Positions 15,719-23,588 of a stretch of 23,588 nt of DNA are shown in pieces. Each line of letters opens with the position of its first letter. Position 1 is the first letter of the stretch. The notes under the pieces were generated by a model. That model was not told the origin of the DNA and did no database searches. It saw only the letters and a program-made list of their open reading frames with translations. The stretch is from assembly GCA_023432025.1 (NCBI GenBank), contig JAEYVE010000147.1, forward strand, positions 1 through 23,588. Direction: 5' to 3'. This DNA comes from Pseudomonadota bacterium (GTDB lineage Bacteria; Myxococcota_A; Polyangia; Polyangiales; Polyangiaceae). The translations under genes and the position numbers were made by a program.

Positions 15719-18238
15719 TCACGCCTCCGGCAGGCTCGAGAGGTTGTTCTCCAGGCTGTCGTCGGGCGCCGTCGTCAGGTACTCGCGCAACACGAGCTCC
15801 CTGCCGACGCCGTCGTGCACGATGTAGTACCGGGCGCTGCCTTCCTGGACGAAGCGCTCCGCGTGCGACACGGACGCTTGAACGCCGAGCATGTCGTTAC
15901 AAAGATGTGAGATCCAAGAGAACGGCCGCCCCGATGCCGTGGTGGTGCGCTCGATGCGCACGTGAGTGACCCGAAACCCCTCCCGTGGTCCTTCCACGAG
16001 CCCTTCGGGCTCCGGCTGACTCGTCGCCGGGAGAGCGCGCAAGTTGTTGCCCTGGATGTCGTCGGGCGTGGTGGTGAGGAAACGCCGCGCGAGGATTTGC
16101 GTGCGCCCGCCGCGACCATCCGTGACGAAGTAGCTGGCCCCGCCCGACACCTCGCGGAGCACTTGCTCGTACGCGACGGGCTTGTAGAGCGGCCCGAAGT
16201 GAAACTGCGTGATGCGACCGCTCGCGCGCGTGACGGCCACGACGTCCCGTCGCGGACGACGCTCCCCCAAGAACGTCAGAATGCGCCGGGCCAGCCAACG
16301 CGGCCGCTCCGCGTGGATGGAGTGACCGGTCGCGTCGACGAGCACGGCGTACCCCGGGTTGTTCGTCATGCGTGGCGCGAGAAAGGTCACTCCACCGAAA
16401 ATGTTGAAGCGATGTTCGTCCACGACGTCGTTGGCGCCGGCGACGAGCAGCGTGGGGACCTCCGACGCCTCGTAGCAGGGCACACCACGGCTGGCCGCGA
16501 CTTGATCCTGATGGCTGAACAAGAGCTGCTCGTACGCGACTCGCCAGTGCGTGCGGCGCCGCGCCGCCGAGTACACCTCGTTCAAGTACATGAGCGCCGA
16601 CTGAGTCGCCGCCGTGGCATCGAAGCCCCTGCGGCAGTCCTCTCGCAGCCACTCGTCGGACTGCTTGACGGCGGAAATGTTGGCGACGCCTTCGACGACG
16701 AGAGAGCCGAACACCGTGGGACCGAGAAACCCGGAAACGAGCGGCCCCAGCCCCGGCCCAAGCACGAGCGGAGCGATGCCGCCCACCAAAGGCTGCAAAA
16801 AGAACGACAAGAGACGCACGCCCGCCTCGAACCCGGGCGTACCGTCGTTGATGAGGCGCTCACCCTGCATTTGAAGGCCGATGAAGTCCGCGCGCGAGCC
16901 CTCGCTTTCCGCCTGCAGGCACCGCTCGTGCGGTCGCTCCAGCGCCTCCTTGGCGATGGGATCGAAGTGCTCGCCGGGGCTCGGAATGAAGTAGTCGGAC
17001 CTGCCGAACGAAACGTAAGAGCTGGCGGGCGACCAGGAAACGAGCGCGTCGAGCCAACTGGGGCTCGTAACGAGGCGCTCCGACAACCGCAAGGCGAGGT
17101 TGCCGCCCATGCTGCCGCCGACGAACGCCGCGACGCGCGGCAGAATGCTGGCGCCACCGCTTTCGACGATGCGGCGGTCCAGCTGCTCCATGAAGGCAAC
17201 AGAGACCTTTTCGTAGTACTCGAGGAGTCCGAAGCGGCGCTCCTCCGGCCGATCCGGGACGAACCGCGTCGTGGTTCCGAGCGGCGAAATCTCCTCGTGA
17301 TCGACGTACGACGAATAGCCGTTCGACGGAAAGTCGAAGGCAATGACCACAAGGGGGCGGGCGAAGCTGGAGAACTCCTGCTCGTCGAGCAAGCCCTGGT
17401 AGAAGCTGCCGGCTTCCTCGATGCGTGAGCTGTGCCCGTGCAAAAAGACGAGGACGAGCGCGTCCTCGGGAATGAGCGGTGGACGCTCCGTATCGGGCAG
17501 CCCTTCGCGCACGGCCACGCTCTCCTCGGCGTCCGCGGCGCCCGCGATCGCGTAGCGAATGCGCGTCGAGATGGAGCGCCCGTCGTGCTCCACCGTCACG
17601 CCGAGATCGGCGCACGGCCAGCTCGTGGCGGGCACGTTGACCGGGCGCGGCGGCACGTCCCGCTCGGCGCACACCGCAATCCAGCCGAGCGGAGGGCGAG
17701 CGCTTTCGCGGTGCGAGGCCGGGCCGTGGAGCGCCCACACCACCGCGAGCGCGCGATCCACGACGTGATCGACGGCGCCGGGGATGTCTCCCTCTCGTCC
17801 AACGACCAAGGTGGCGCCGAGCCGCGTGGCTTCTGCGACCACGGCGCCCCGCACGCGGCGCCGGAGCGCCCCGATATCGACCCGACCGCCCTCCGCAGCC
17901 GCCTCGCGAAACGCCGCAAGGTTCCCCTCTCCGCTGACGGCGAGATCCGCCAGGGCGTGCGTGACGACGGGCTCCCCCGCCCCGCCAAAGCCCGAAGGTG
18001 CGGTGGCGCCGCCCACTTCGAGCAAGCGAAAGACGGCCGCCGCCGCCAACGTGGACACCGCGTCGCCCCACTGCACCAGCGAGCTGTCGCGCAAGGACGG
18101 ATTGAGTCGTCCGTTGGTCTCCCGCGACAAGAGGAGACGGAGTTGGTGCTCGTTGGGAAACGACACCCCATTCGTGTTGGCGCTCGGGCAGTTCTCCGTA
18201 ACTTCGAGGTCGGGCTGAGTGATGCGGCTGACGTACAT
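15719..18238 (-). CDS. Large alpha/beta hydrolase with two C-terminal DUF3892-like modules
   Basis: The 839-residue protein has no signal peptide. Residues 1-255 are a novel-looking N-terminal region without a known domain. The alpha/beta-hydrolase core at about 260-660 shows the oxyanion motif FLHGHS (265-270), the nucleophile elbow GGSMGG with Ser376, an acid candidate Asp604 in VAGANDVV, and His639 in DATGHS, in the usual order. A lid-like insert at about 470-525 is hydrophobic and Gly/Pro-rich. Two tandem copies of a DUF3892-like module end the protein, at 665-737 and 755-837, each finishing with a TTxPDDxxxNNLxxLP pattern. An esterase, lipase or peptidase activity is likely; the substrate is unknown. 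GGGGG about five bases before the ATG may serve as ribosome site. It lies 68 bases after trpS on the same strand, but no functional tie is evident. Confidence 0.82.
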   Translation of the reverse strand: MYVSRITQPDLEVTENCPSANTNGVSFPNEHQLRLLLSRETNGRLNPSLRDSSLVQWGDAVSTLAAAAVFRLLEVGGATAPSGFGGAGEPVVTHALADLAVSGEGNLAAFREAAAEGGRVDIGALRRRVRGAVVAEATRLGATLVVGREGDIPGAVDHVVDRALAVVWALHGPASHRESARPPLGWIAVCAERDVPPRPVNVPATSWPCADLGVTVEHDGRSISTRIRYAIAGAADAEESVAVREGLPDTERPPLIPEDALVLVFLHGHSSRIEEAGSFYQGLLDEQEFSSFARPLVVIAFDFPSNGYSSYVDHEEISPLGTTTRFVPDRPEERRFGLLEYYEKVSVAFMEQLDRRIVESGGASILPRVAAFVGGSMGGNLALRLSERLVTSPSWLDALVSWSPASSYVSFGRSDYFIPSPGEHFDPIAKEALERPHERCLQAESEGSRADFIGLQMQGERLINDGTPGFEAGVRLLSFFLQPLVGGIAPLVLGPGLGPLVSGFLGPTVFGSLVVEGVANISAVKQSDEWLREDCRRGFDATAATQSALMYLNEVYSAARRRTHWRVAYEQLLFSHQDQVAASRGVPCYEASEVPTLLVAGANDVVDEHRFNIFGGVTFLAPRMTNNPGYAVLVDATGHSIHAERPRWLARRILTFLGERRPRRDVVAVTRASGRITQFHFGPLYKPVAYEQVLREVSGGASYFVTDGRGGRTQILARRFLTTTPDDIQGNNLRALPATSQPEPEGLVEGPREGFRVTHVRIERTTTASGRPFSWISHLCNDMLGVQASVSHAERFVQEGSARYYIVHDGVGRELVLREYLTTAPDDSLENNLSSLPEA

Positions 18239-18306
18239 GAGGCCCCCTTTTCCGGCGTTCCGGACGAGCCTAGGACGTCGAACTCAGGGGATCGAGAGCG
18301 GCTATT

Positions 18307-19317
18307 TCACAAGAGGCCGGTGGCGCGCTTCACGGCGTCCATTTGCACACGCGCTTGGGCGCGCGCTTTGTCCGCGCCCTGCTGCAGGATGAGCTCGACC
18401 GCGCCCAGATCGCGCTCGAGCTCCGCGCGCCGCGCGCGCGCGGCGCCGAACGTGGCGTGAAAAAGGTCCAACAGCTGCTTTTTGTAGACGCCGTAGCCTT
18501 CGCCGCCGCGCCGGAAGCTGGCGTCGATTTCGGCGAAGTCCGCGGGCGGCGCCATGACCTGAAGCAGCGCGTAGAGCGCGCTGCCCTCGGTGGGCTTCGG
18601 AGCTTCCACGGCGGCGGAGTCCGTTTTGATGCCCATGATGGCTTTCTTGATCACGTTGTCGGGCGCGAAGAGCTCGATGGTGTTGTTGTAGCTCTTGCTC
18701 ATTTTCTGGCCGTCCACGCCGAGCAGCGTGGCGGTGGACTCTTGAATGCGCGCCTCCGGCACGTGCAAAACGCCGGGCTTTCCGTTCTTCACGCCGTTCG
18801 GATCCGCGGGATCGTAGCCCTTGACGAACGTTTGGTTGAACTTGATGGCCCAGTCGCGCGCGAACTCGACGTGCTGCTTTTGGTCCTTGCCGACCGGCAC
18901 TTGGTCGGCGCGGTAGAGCAAAATGTCCGCCGCCATGAGCACCGGGTACGCGAAGAGCCCGAAGTCCGCGCGAATGCCCTTGGCGAGTTTGTCCTTGTAG
19001 GAGTGCGCGCGCTCCAAGTGACTGAACGGCACCAGGCTGCCCAAAATCCAAAACAGCTCCGAGTGCTCCGCCACGTCCGACTGCCGAAACAGCACGGCGC
19101 GCTCGGGGTCGAGCCCGAGTGAGAGGTAGCTGAGCGCCGCGTCCAGGGTGAACTCGCGCAGCTTGGCGGGATCTTGCACCGTGGTCAGCGAGTGCAGGTT
19201 GGCGATGAAGTAGAACGCTTCGCCTTCGTTCTGCAGCTCCACGAACTGGCGCAGCGCGCCGTAGTAGTTGCCGAGGTGAAGACGACCGGAAGGCTGAACG
19301 CCGGACAAGATGCGCAT
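18307..19317 (-). CDS. trpS: Tryptophanyl-tRNA synthetase
   Basis: The 336-residue enzyme charges tRNA-Trp with tryptophan using ATP. It is a compact class I synthetase with GVQPSGRLHLGNYYGAL at the N-terminus (HLGN, 14-17, is the HIGH motif), DILLYRADQVPVGKDQKQH (131-149) for tryptophan and tRNA recognition, and KMSKS (205-209) in the ATP loop. Its length is normal for bacterial TrpS. The ATG lacks a visible Shine-Dalgarno sequence. It is cytoplasmic and has no tryptophan-biosynthesis genes nearby. The hydrolase gene follows 68 bases downstream on the same strand and could share its transcript. Confidence 0.95.
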   Translation of the reverse strand: MRILSGVQPSGRLHLGNYYGALRQFVELQNEGEAFYFIANLHSLTTVQDPAKLREFTLDAALSYLSLGLDPERAVLFRQSDVAEHSELFWILGSLVPFSHLERAHSYKDKLAKGIRADFGLFAYPVLMAADILLYRADQVPVGKDQKQHVEFARDWAIKFNQTFVKGYDPADPNGVKNGKPGVLHVPEARIQESTATLLGVDGQKMSKSYNNTIELFAPDNVIKKAIMGIKTDSAAVEAPKPTEGSALYALLQVMAPPADFAEIDASFRRGGEGYGVYKKQLLDLFHATFGAARARRAELERDLGAVELILQQGADKARAQARVQMDAVKRATGLL

Positions 19318-19540
19318 GGGTCCGGGCTTCAGTTACGCCACGGGCCGGAGCCTCGCAAGCAAGCGAAAGGCGCCGATCGCGGAACCCCTCCCCGAGGAAG
19401 AGCCGGAAACGCACGGCGTGATCACTGGCGGACGTATTCGAGCCCACCGCTCAGAACCGGACTTCCGTCAACCAGCGCCATGTCGCCGGTCGGGACAGCG
19501 CGGAAAATCGCCATGTCGGAATGCTTCGGGGTTGCCCGTG

Positions 19541-19559
19541 TGGTATCAATAGTGATACC
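19541..19559 (+). promoter_or_regulatory. hicAB operator palindrome with possible extended -10
   Basis: GGTATCA (19542-19548) and TGATACC (19553-19559) form a perfect 7-bp inverted repeat around ATAG, 11 bases before the hicA start. TGGTATCAA overlaps the left arm and could be an extended -10. HicB antitoxins bind such palindromes to repress their own operon, so this is a likely autoregulation site. Confidence 0.65.
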
Positions 19560-19570
19560 GCTTACTGTTC

Positions 19571-19807
19571 ATGAGTCAGGCCAAAAAGCTTCTGAAGGAG
19601 ATGCGCGGCAACCCGGACGACGTTCGCTTCGCGGACGCGGTCAAGGTGGCCACGAAGTTCTTCGGGAAGCCGCGCGTTGCCGGCTCGCACCATGTCTTCA
19701 CGGTCCCGGGGCGCATGCCGATCAACCTGCAAAGCAAGGGCGGCAAGGCTAAGGGGTATCAGATCGAGCAGCCGATCGAGGCCATCGACAGCATTAAGGA
19801 GGACTGA
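19571..19807 (+). CDS. hicA: HicA-family mRNA interferase toxin
   Basis: The 78-residue product has the HicA pattern in a small double-stranded-RNA-binding-like fold: VRFADAVKVATKFFG, then the active-site region AGSHHVFTVPGR with His40/His41, and a closing strand GYQIEQ. HicA toxins cut mRNA on ribosomes and stop growth when the antitoxin is lost. At 78 residues it is slightly longer than many HicA proteins, with a Lys-rich start. There is no clear ribosome site before the ATG at 19571; GAAGGAG lies directly against Met11, too close to serve that codon. The gene begins 11 bases after an operator-like palindrome and is followed by hicB with one base between. Confidence 0.88.
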   Translation: MSQAKKLLKEMRGNPDDVRFADAVKVATKFFGKPRVAGSHHVFTVPGRMPINLQSKGGKAKGYQIEQPIEAIDSIKED

Positions 19808-19808
19808 G

Positions 19809-20123
19809 ATGGAGCACTACACCTACCGAGTCACGTGGTCCGAAAAGGAGGGGGAATTTGTGGGGCTTTGCACCGAGATTCCGACGCTCAGCCACTTCGA
19901 CGACACCCACGAGAAGGCGCTCGCTGGCATCATCGAACTCGTTCGCGTGGCCGTCGAGATGATGAGGGAGAACGGGCAGGAGCCGCCGGAGGCCCTCGCC
20001 TCCAAGGCATACTCGGGCAAGTTCATTGTCCGCGTGCCGCCGGCGGTGCATCGTGCGCTCGCGATGGAAGCCGCCGAGCAAGGGGTGTCGATCAACCGGC
20101 TCGTGGCCGCGAAGCTGGGCTGA
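19809..20123 (+). CDS. hicB: HicB-family antitoxin with ribbon-helix-helix domain
   Basis: The 104-residue product combines the HicB fold that caps the toxin (YRVTWSEKEGEFVGLCTEIPTLSHFDDTHEKALAGI, about 5-42) with a C-terminal ribbon-helix-helix DNA-binding segment (FIVRVPPAVHRALAMEAAEQGVSINRLVAAKLG, about 72-104). It neutralises HicA and represses the operon. A strong AAGGAGG lies six to seven bases before the ATG, inside the end of hicA, so the antitoxin is likely translated more efficiently than the toxin, which is the expected balance. The base composition of the pair is less GC-rich than its neighbours, suggesting recent transfer. Confidence 0.9.
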   Translation: MEHYTYRVTWSEKEGEFVGLCTEIPTLSHFDDTHEKALAGIIELVRVAVEMMRENGQEPPEALASKAYSGKFIVRVPPAVHRALAMEAAEQGVSINRLVAAKLG

Positions 20124-20293
20124 TTTCACTCCTGCCCACCGCACCACCTCCTACCCGTTGACCACCTATCACCTCGGCCCCCATGCTGGGGTTTAGGCGC
20201 GCTTGGTGGGTCTGCGGACCGCAACGTCCACTCGACTCACGCGTCATCGAGCGCCTCCGGTTCTTCGTTCTAGCGTCACCCCCGGAGATCCGA
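20124..20293. other. Gap between hicB and the 86-bp repeat
   Basis: About 170 bases without a supported gene. It holds a CACC-rich stretch (20136-20160) and no clear terminator for hicAB. Confidence 0.4.
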
Positions 20294-20575
20294 CCCCTCC
20301 GAACGCTCGGAGGGCCACTTCCCGCCGTGAGTAGTAGTCATAAGTACAGTTGGACCACCCCTGCTCACCGCCGGAAGTCCCCCTCCGAACGTCGGGAGGG
20401 GCGCTTCCACCCGTGAGGAGCGCCCCTCGGACCGTTCGGACGACCACGACTCACGCTCGGCAGGGGCACTCCGAACGTTCGGAGGGGCGCTTCCCACCGT
20501 GAGCAGTCGTCCTCAAAACGTTCGGACGAGCGCTGCTCACGGCCGGCAGGGCACGTACGAGCGTTTGGAGAGGGT
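20294..20575. repeat. 86-bp-period tandem repeat with internal palindromes
   Basis: Three copies keep an exact 86-base period: the CTCCGAACG block begins at 20297, 20383 and 20469, and the GTGAG block at 20327, 20413 and 20499; a degenerate fourth start lies at about 20552-20575. Each copy has two inverted repeats: a compact one at the start (in copy 3 the perfect 16-bp palindrome CTCCGAACGTTCGGAG, 20469-20484) and a larger one from GTGAG to CTCAC about 40 bases later. The arms stay self-complementary although the copies differ from each other. Confidence 0.85.
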
Positions 20576-20598
20576 GTCGCGAGGTGCGGAGGCGCGCC

Positions 20599-21915
20599 TC
20601 ACGCCGTTTTTCCCGCGAGGCCGAGCTTGCGCACCAGGGGGCCGATGGTGAGGCCTTGGACGATGATCGAGAAGCACACGACCACGTAGGTCATGGTGAC
20701 CAAGAGATCTCCGACGGCGCTCATGTCGCCGACGAGCTTGCCTTTGAGAGAGAGCGCCAGGGCCACGGACACGCCGCCGCGCAAACCTGCCCACACCAGG
20801 ACGCGCGTGGCTCCGGGCGTGAACTCCTGCCTGCGCCGGAGGAGCAGCGTCATTCCGCCCACGGACACCAAACGACCCAAGAGCGTCAGCGGGATGACGA
20901 CGAGCCCAGCGACGAGGTAGCTCGGCTTGAGCGTGATGATGAGCACCTCGAGGCCGATGAGCACGAACAAGACGGCGTTGAGGATTTCGTCGATGAGCTC
21001 CCAGAACTCGTCCATGCGCCGCGCCGACTCCCCGCTCATAGCCGCCATGCGGCCGCGATTGCCGATGAAGAGCCCCGCCACGACCATGGCGAGCGGACCG
21101 GAGACGTGCAGCGCCGTGCACGCCACGTAGCCGCCCGTCACGCCCGCCAGAGTGAGCAGCACCTCCGTTTTGTAGTCGTCGACGCTCCGCAGCAGGAGCA
21201 CCAGAACGAACCCCAAGACGAGCCCCAAGAGCAGGCCGCCGCCAACCTCCAAGAGAAAGAGCTCACCTACGCTCTGCGCTTCGGCCACGATGCGGCTCGT
21301 GAGATCCTCGTCGGCGCGCTGCTGCGCCGCGGCCTTCGGCCCTTCGTGCCCCGCCAGACGCAAGAGGCCGACGAACGTGACCACGGCGACGCCGTCGTTG
21401 AACAAGCTCTCGCCGGCGAGCTTCATTTCGATGCTCTTCGGCGCGCCGACCTGCTTGAGGATGGCGAGCACGGCGATGGGATCCGTGGGCGCGATGAGCG
21501 CGCCAAAGGCCAAGCAATAGATGAACGGCACGTGGAGCTCGAAGAGCTGCGTCACCGCCCACGCCGCGCCGCCCACGAGCCCCGCCGTGACGAATACCCC
21601 CACCGTGGCCAAGAGAAACACGATGGCGCGCTGATTCTTCAGCTTGGCGAGGTCCACGTGCAGGGCGCCCGCGAACAAGAGGTAGCCGAGCATGCCCTGC
21701 ATGAGCGTCCTGTCGAAGTCGATGGACAGCATCATGCGCTCGACGGGCTCCACCCACGCCGGGGCCACGCGCCTCAGCAGCAAGAGCCCGAGCGCATGGA
21801 CGAGCGCCAGAATCATCAAGCCAATGGTGACCGGAAGCTTCAGGTACCTCTGGTTGATCCACGCGAAGAGGCCAGACAGGGACAGTAAGATCGCTGCGAT
21901 CGAAAGCAGGGACAT
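20599..21915 (-). CDS. CPA1-family Na+/H+ antiporter
   Basis: The 438-residue protein exchanges Na+ (or K+) for protons across the inner membrane for pH and salt balance. About twelve hydrophobic segments cover its length. The CPA1 marks are APTDPIAVLAILKQV (142-156), with the unwound-helix Thr-Asp-Pro, and GESLFNDGVAVV (168-179) with the Asn173-Asp174 ion-binding pair. WAGLRGGVSVALALS near the C-terminus is also typical. There is no long cytoplasmic regulatory tail, so it resembles the shorter NhaP-like proteins. The ATG has no visible Shine-Dalgarno sequence. The gene stands alone; the 86-bp repeat lies just after its stop codon. Ion preference cannot be told from sequence. Confidence 0.9.
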   Translation of the reverse strand: MSLLSIAAILLSLSGLFAWINQRYLKLPVTIGLMILALVHALGLLLLRRVAPAWVEPVERMMLSIDFDRTLMQGMLGYLLFAGALHVDLAKLKNQRAIVFLLATVGVFVTAGLVGGAAWAVTQLFELHVPFIYCLAFGALIAPTDPIAVLAILKQVGAPKSIEMKLAGESLFNDGVAVVTFVGLLRLAGHEGPKAAAQQRADEDLTSRIVAEAQSVGELFLLEVGGGLLLGLVLGFVLVLLLRSVDDYKTEVLLTLAGVTGGYVACTALHVSGPLAMVVAGLFIGNRGRMAAMSGESARRMDEFWELIDEILNAVLFVLIGLEVLIITLKPSYLVAGLVVIPLTLLGRLVSVGGMTLLLRRRQEFTPGATRVLVWAGLRGGVSVALALSLKGKLVGDMSAVGDLLVTMTYVVVCFSIIVQGLTIGPLVRKLGLAGKTA

Positions 21916-21968
21916 GACGCGCGAACCGTAACCGACTGGGGCGGCTCAGCGCGACAAACGAGCGGGGT

Positions 21969-22015
21969 TTTCGAGCGGGTTTTCGACCCGACTGGAGCCC
22001 AGTGGAGCCTTTTGG
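21969..22015 (-). terminator. Hairpins after the metallopeptidase-like gene
   Basis: On the minus strand ACTGG/CCAGT with a three-base loop is followed by CGGGT/ACCCG with a five-base loop. Both stems are short and there is no T tract, so the call is weak. Confidence 0.3.
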
Positions 22016-22038
22016 GACACCCCACCCACCCCTCCTCC

Positions 22039-23588
22039 TCAATAGTACTTCTTCGTGAGATCCGTCGTTTCCGACGCGCCCGACACCAGGTTCAGGCGGT
22101 AGTCGTACTTTTTGGTGCGGGTCTCTTCGCCTTCGAAAATGTAGTCGGTGTTCGACACCACGCCGAGGACCACGCCGTCCTGGGGCGCCTTGTCCAGGCG
22201 CAGGCACGAGGCGCCGCTTTCGACGGGCTGCCCGTACACGGCCGTGCCGTCCGCGGCGCGGTACGCGAGCTGAAAGCGCATGTTTTCTCCGATCGGCTGG
22301 AAGTCCACGCGCACTTCGTTTCCGCTGACCGTAAGCGGGATCTGATTCGCCCCCGACCAGCCCGGCAAAGTGAGCGGATCGGGCACGAGCGTGTCCCCCT
22401 CGCGCGTCGTGCGCACGTAGGGGCGCAGCTGATGCGCCGGCGGCTCCACGAGAATGCCTCCGGAAATTTCCTCCGCGCCGATGGTGCGGCCCCAGTTGCT
22501 ACTGATGGGGCCCTCGAACGCCTCTCTCCACGGCCCGAAGTCCACGAGCGCCGTGCGCGCGCGAAACTCGGAAATGGCGTGCCGCGTTTGCGCTTCTCCG
22601 AGCCCCGCCGCGAGGCTCTCGAGCACGTTGACGTGATCCGTGTGGCTCCACAGCCAGGCGTTGGAGCCCGTGGACACGTAGAGCGCCAAAAAGTGCGAGA
22701 AGGCGGAGTTGTATTGGCTGCCGCCCAAGTAGTCCCGCCACGTGGAAATCTGGCTACCGTTGCGCGTTTGGTTCACGCCCTCCGCGTCCGGGCCGCCGAA
22801 GCTGCCGTCCTGCAGCCAGCCGCTGTAGCACTCGATGGGTTGGTGCGGCGCCAAGAACGAAATGCCGTCCAAGAAGCCAACACCGTATTTACCCGTTTGG
22901 TTGGCGGACATGTTCATTTGCAGCCAGGTGTTGCCACCTTCGTTGAACCAATGCGCCTTGCGACCCCGCATGGTCGCCATGATGGTGTGAATGGCTTCGT
23001 GCGTGATGCCGCCGCGGTCGTGGTTGACGATGGGGTAATAAGACAAGAGCACCATCGGATAACCGTTGATGCCGCTCTGCCAGCCGCCCGTTTCCGTGTT
23101 GGACGCGTTGTCCGTGCAGAGCCCGGAGCCGTACAGGTACACGTTGCTGTAGTACCCCTCCTGCGGCAGGCGATCCGGCGGCCACCCCATGACGTCCCGC
23201 GCGTACGCCATGTCTTCGTTCAGCTCCGTCAGCATCCGATCGATGTGCGCGTCGGTGATGGACGGGTTCTTGTTGGGACCGTAGATGAACGCGTACCAAC
23301 CCTTGGTGACGACGCCGGCAATGGTGTTGTCGGGACAGCCTTTGTACACCTCGAAATTGGCCGGATCGATGTCTGCGAATTCGTCGCGGAAGTCGTAATC
23401 CAGGTTCGGCTCGTACGGAGGAAACGTGTACGGATCGCACTCACCGAGCGGCTCGCTGCCGCCCGCGCCGCTCGCGCCGGTGCCCGTCGCGCCCGTACCC
23501 GTGCCCTGGCCACCCGAAGCGCCGCCACTCGCCGCGCCGCCACTCGCCGTACCGCCCGCGCCGACCGCTGCACCACTGCCCGTCACAC
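22039..23588 (-). CDS. Secreted metallopeptidase-like protein with Gly/Thr/Ser-rich spacer (5' end outside window)
   Basis: The frame is open to the right edge, so the start and any signal peptide are off-window; 515 residues are visible. The first 45 visible residues are a Gly/Ala/Thr/Ser spacer (GTGTGATGTGASGAGG), typical of myxobacterial secreted lipoproteins after the lipid-anchored Cys. The next 300 or so residues form a globular domain with THEAIH (195-200), an HExxH zinc motif, and 16 residues on HWFNEGG (212-218), where Glu216 can be the third zinc ligand as in gluzincin peptidases. Several Cys (visible residues 50, 84, 157, 255) could form disulfides. The last 150 residues are strand-rich, like a beta-sandwich. 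A secreted or cell-surface zinc protease is the best guess; family membership could not be confirmed. It lies alone, upstream of the antiporter on the same strand. Confidence 0.75.
   Translation of the reverse strand, partial: VTGSGAAVGAGGTASGGAASGGASGGQGTGTGATGTGASGAGGSEPLGECDPYTFPPYEPNLDYDFRDEFADIDPANFEVYKGCPDNTIAGVVTKGWYAFIYGPNKNPSITDAHIDRMLTELNEDMAYARDVMGWPPDRLPQEGYYSNVYLYGSGLCTDNASNTETGGWQSGINGYPMVLLSYYPIVNHDRGGITHEAIHTIMATMRGRKAHWFNEGGNTWLQMNMSANQTGKYGVGFLDGISFLAPHQPIECYSGWLQDGSFGGPDAEGVNQTRNGSQISTWRDYLGGSQYNSAFSHFLALYVSTGSNAWLWSHTDHVNVLESLAAGLGEAQTRHAISEFRARTALVDFGPWREAFEGPISSNWGRTIGAEEISGGILVEPPAHQLRPYVRTTREGDTLVPDPLTLPGWSGANQIPLTVSGNEVRVDFQPIGENMRFQLAYRAADGTAVYGQPVESGASCLRLDKAPQDGVVLGVVSNTDYIFEGEETRTKKYDYRLNLVSGASETTDLTKKYY

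Noticed and set aside
20294..20575. CRISPR array
   Set aside because: Repeats are contiguous 86-bp units without unique spacers, are diverged from one another, and no cas genes are near.

Overview
The window looks like chromosomal DNA of a high-GC myxobacterium (Myxococcota, most likely the Polyangia side). The signs are a CdnL/CarD-family RNA polymerase regulator, a lipoprotein ending in an AgmX/PglI-type C-terminal domain, a lysine/alanine-rich histone H1-like protein, a secreted protein with a Gly/Ser/Thr/Ala-rich spacer after its (off-window) N-terminus, and strong G/C bias that produces long shadow frames opposite real genes. No rRNA, tRNA, CRISPR array, transposase or phage module was recognised.

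Layout, left to right. 1-395 (-) is the 5' part of a lipoprotein gene running off the left edge, divergent from an AgmX/PglI-domain lipoprotein (522-1175 +). A histone H1-like gene (1384-1638 -) has a good promoter and terminator. An OmpA-domain lipoprotein (1979-2800 +) is followed by a Ppx/GppA phosphatase (2865-3848 +). About 1.2 kb of apparently non-coding DNA with one strong sigma70-type promoter leads to cdnL (5044-5550 +), which is followed by a run of short repeats and hairpins. Then come a small lipoprotein (5952-6434 -), a 22-bp tandem repeat array, a solitary beta-class DNA methyltransferase (6853-7917 +) and an exported PpiC-type prolyl isomerase (8087-9079 +).

The middle holds rnc with an overlapping Tat-exported small protein gene (9093-10363 -), a zinc-ribbon membrane protein (10442-11092 +), an outer-membrane beta-barrel (11151-12245 -), trmL (12365-12934 +), and a trehalose phosphatase-synthase fusion (13322-15640 +) preceded by a perfect 12-bp inverted repeat. 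Opposite it lie a large alpha/beta hydrolase with two C-terminal DUF3892-like modules (15719-18238 -) and trpS (18307-19317 -).

The right end carries a hicAB toxin-antitoxin pair with a palindromic operator (19542-20123 +), an 86-bp-period tandem repeat full of palindromes (20294-20575), a CPA1-type Na+/H+ antiporter (20599-21915 -), and the 3' part of a secreted HExxH/NEG metallopeptidase-like protein running off the right edge.

Most genes are housekeeping or envelope functions in short transcription units. The likely accessory parts are hicAB with its repeats, the orphan methyltransferase with its repeats, and the hydrolase-DUF3892 fusion. I did not find a clear multi-gene novel system. 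The best leads are the 86-bp palindromic repeat, the domain order of the trehalose enzyme, and the hydrolase fusion.
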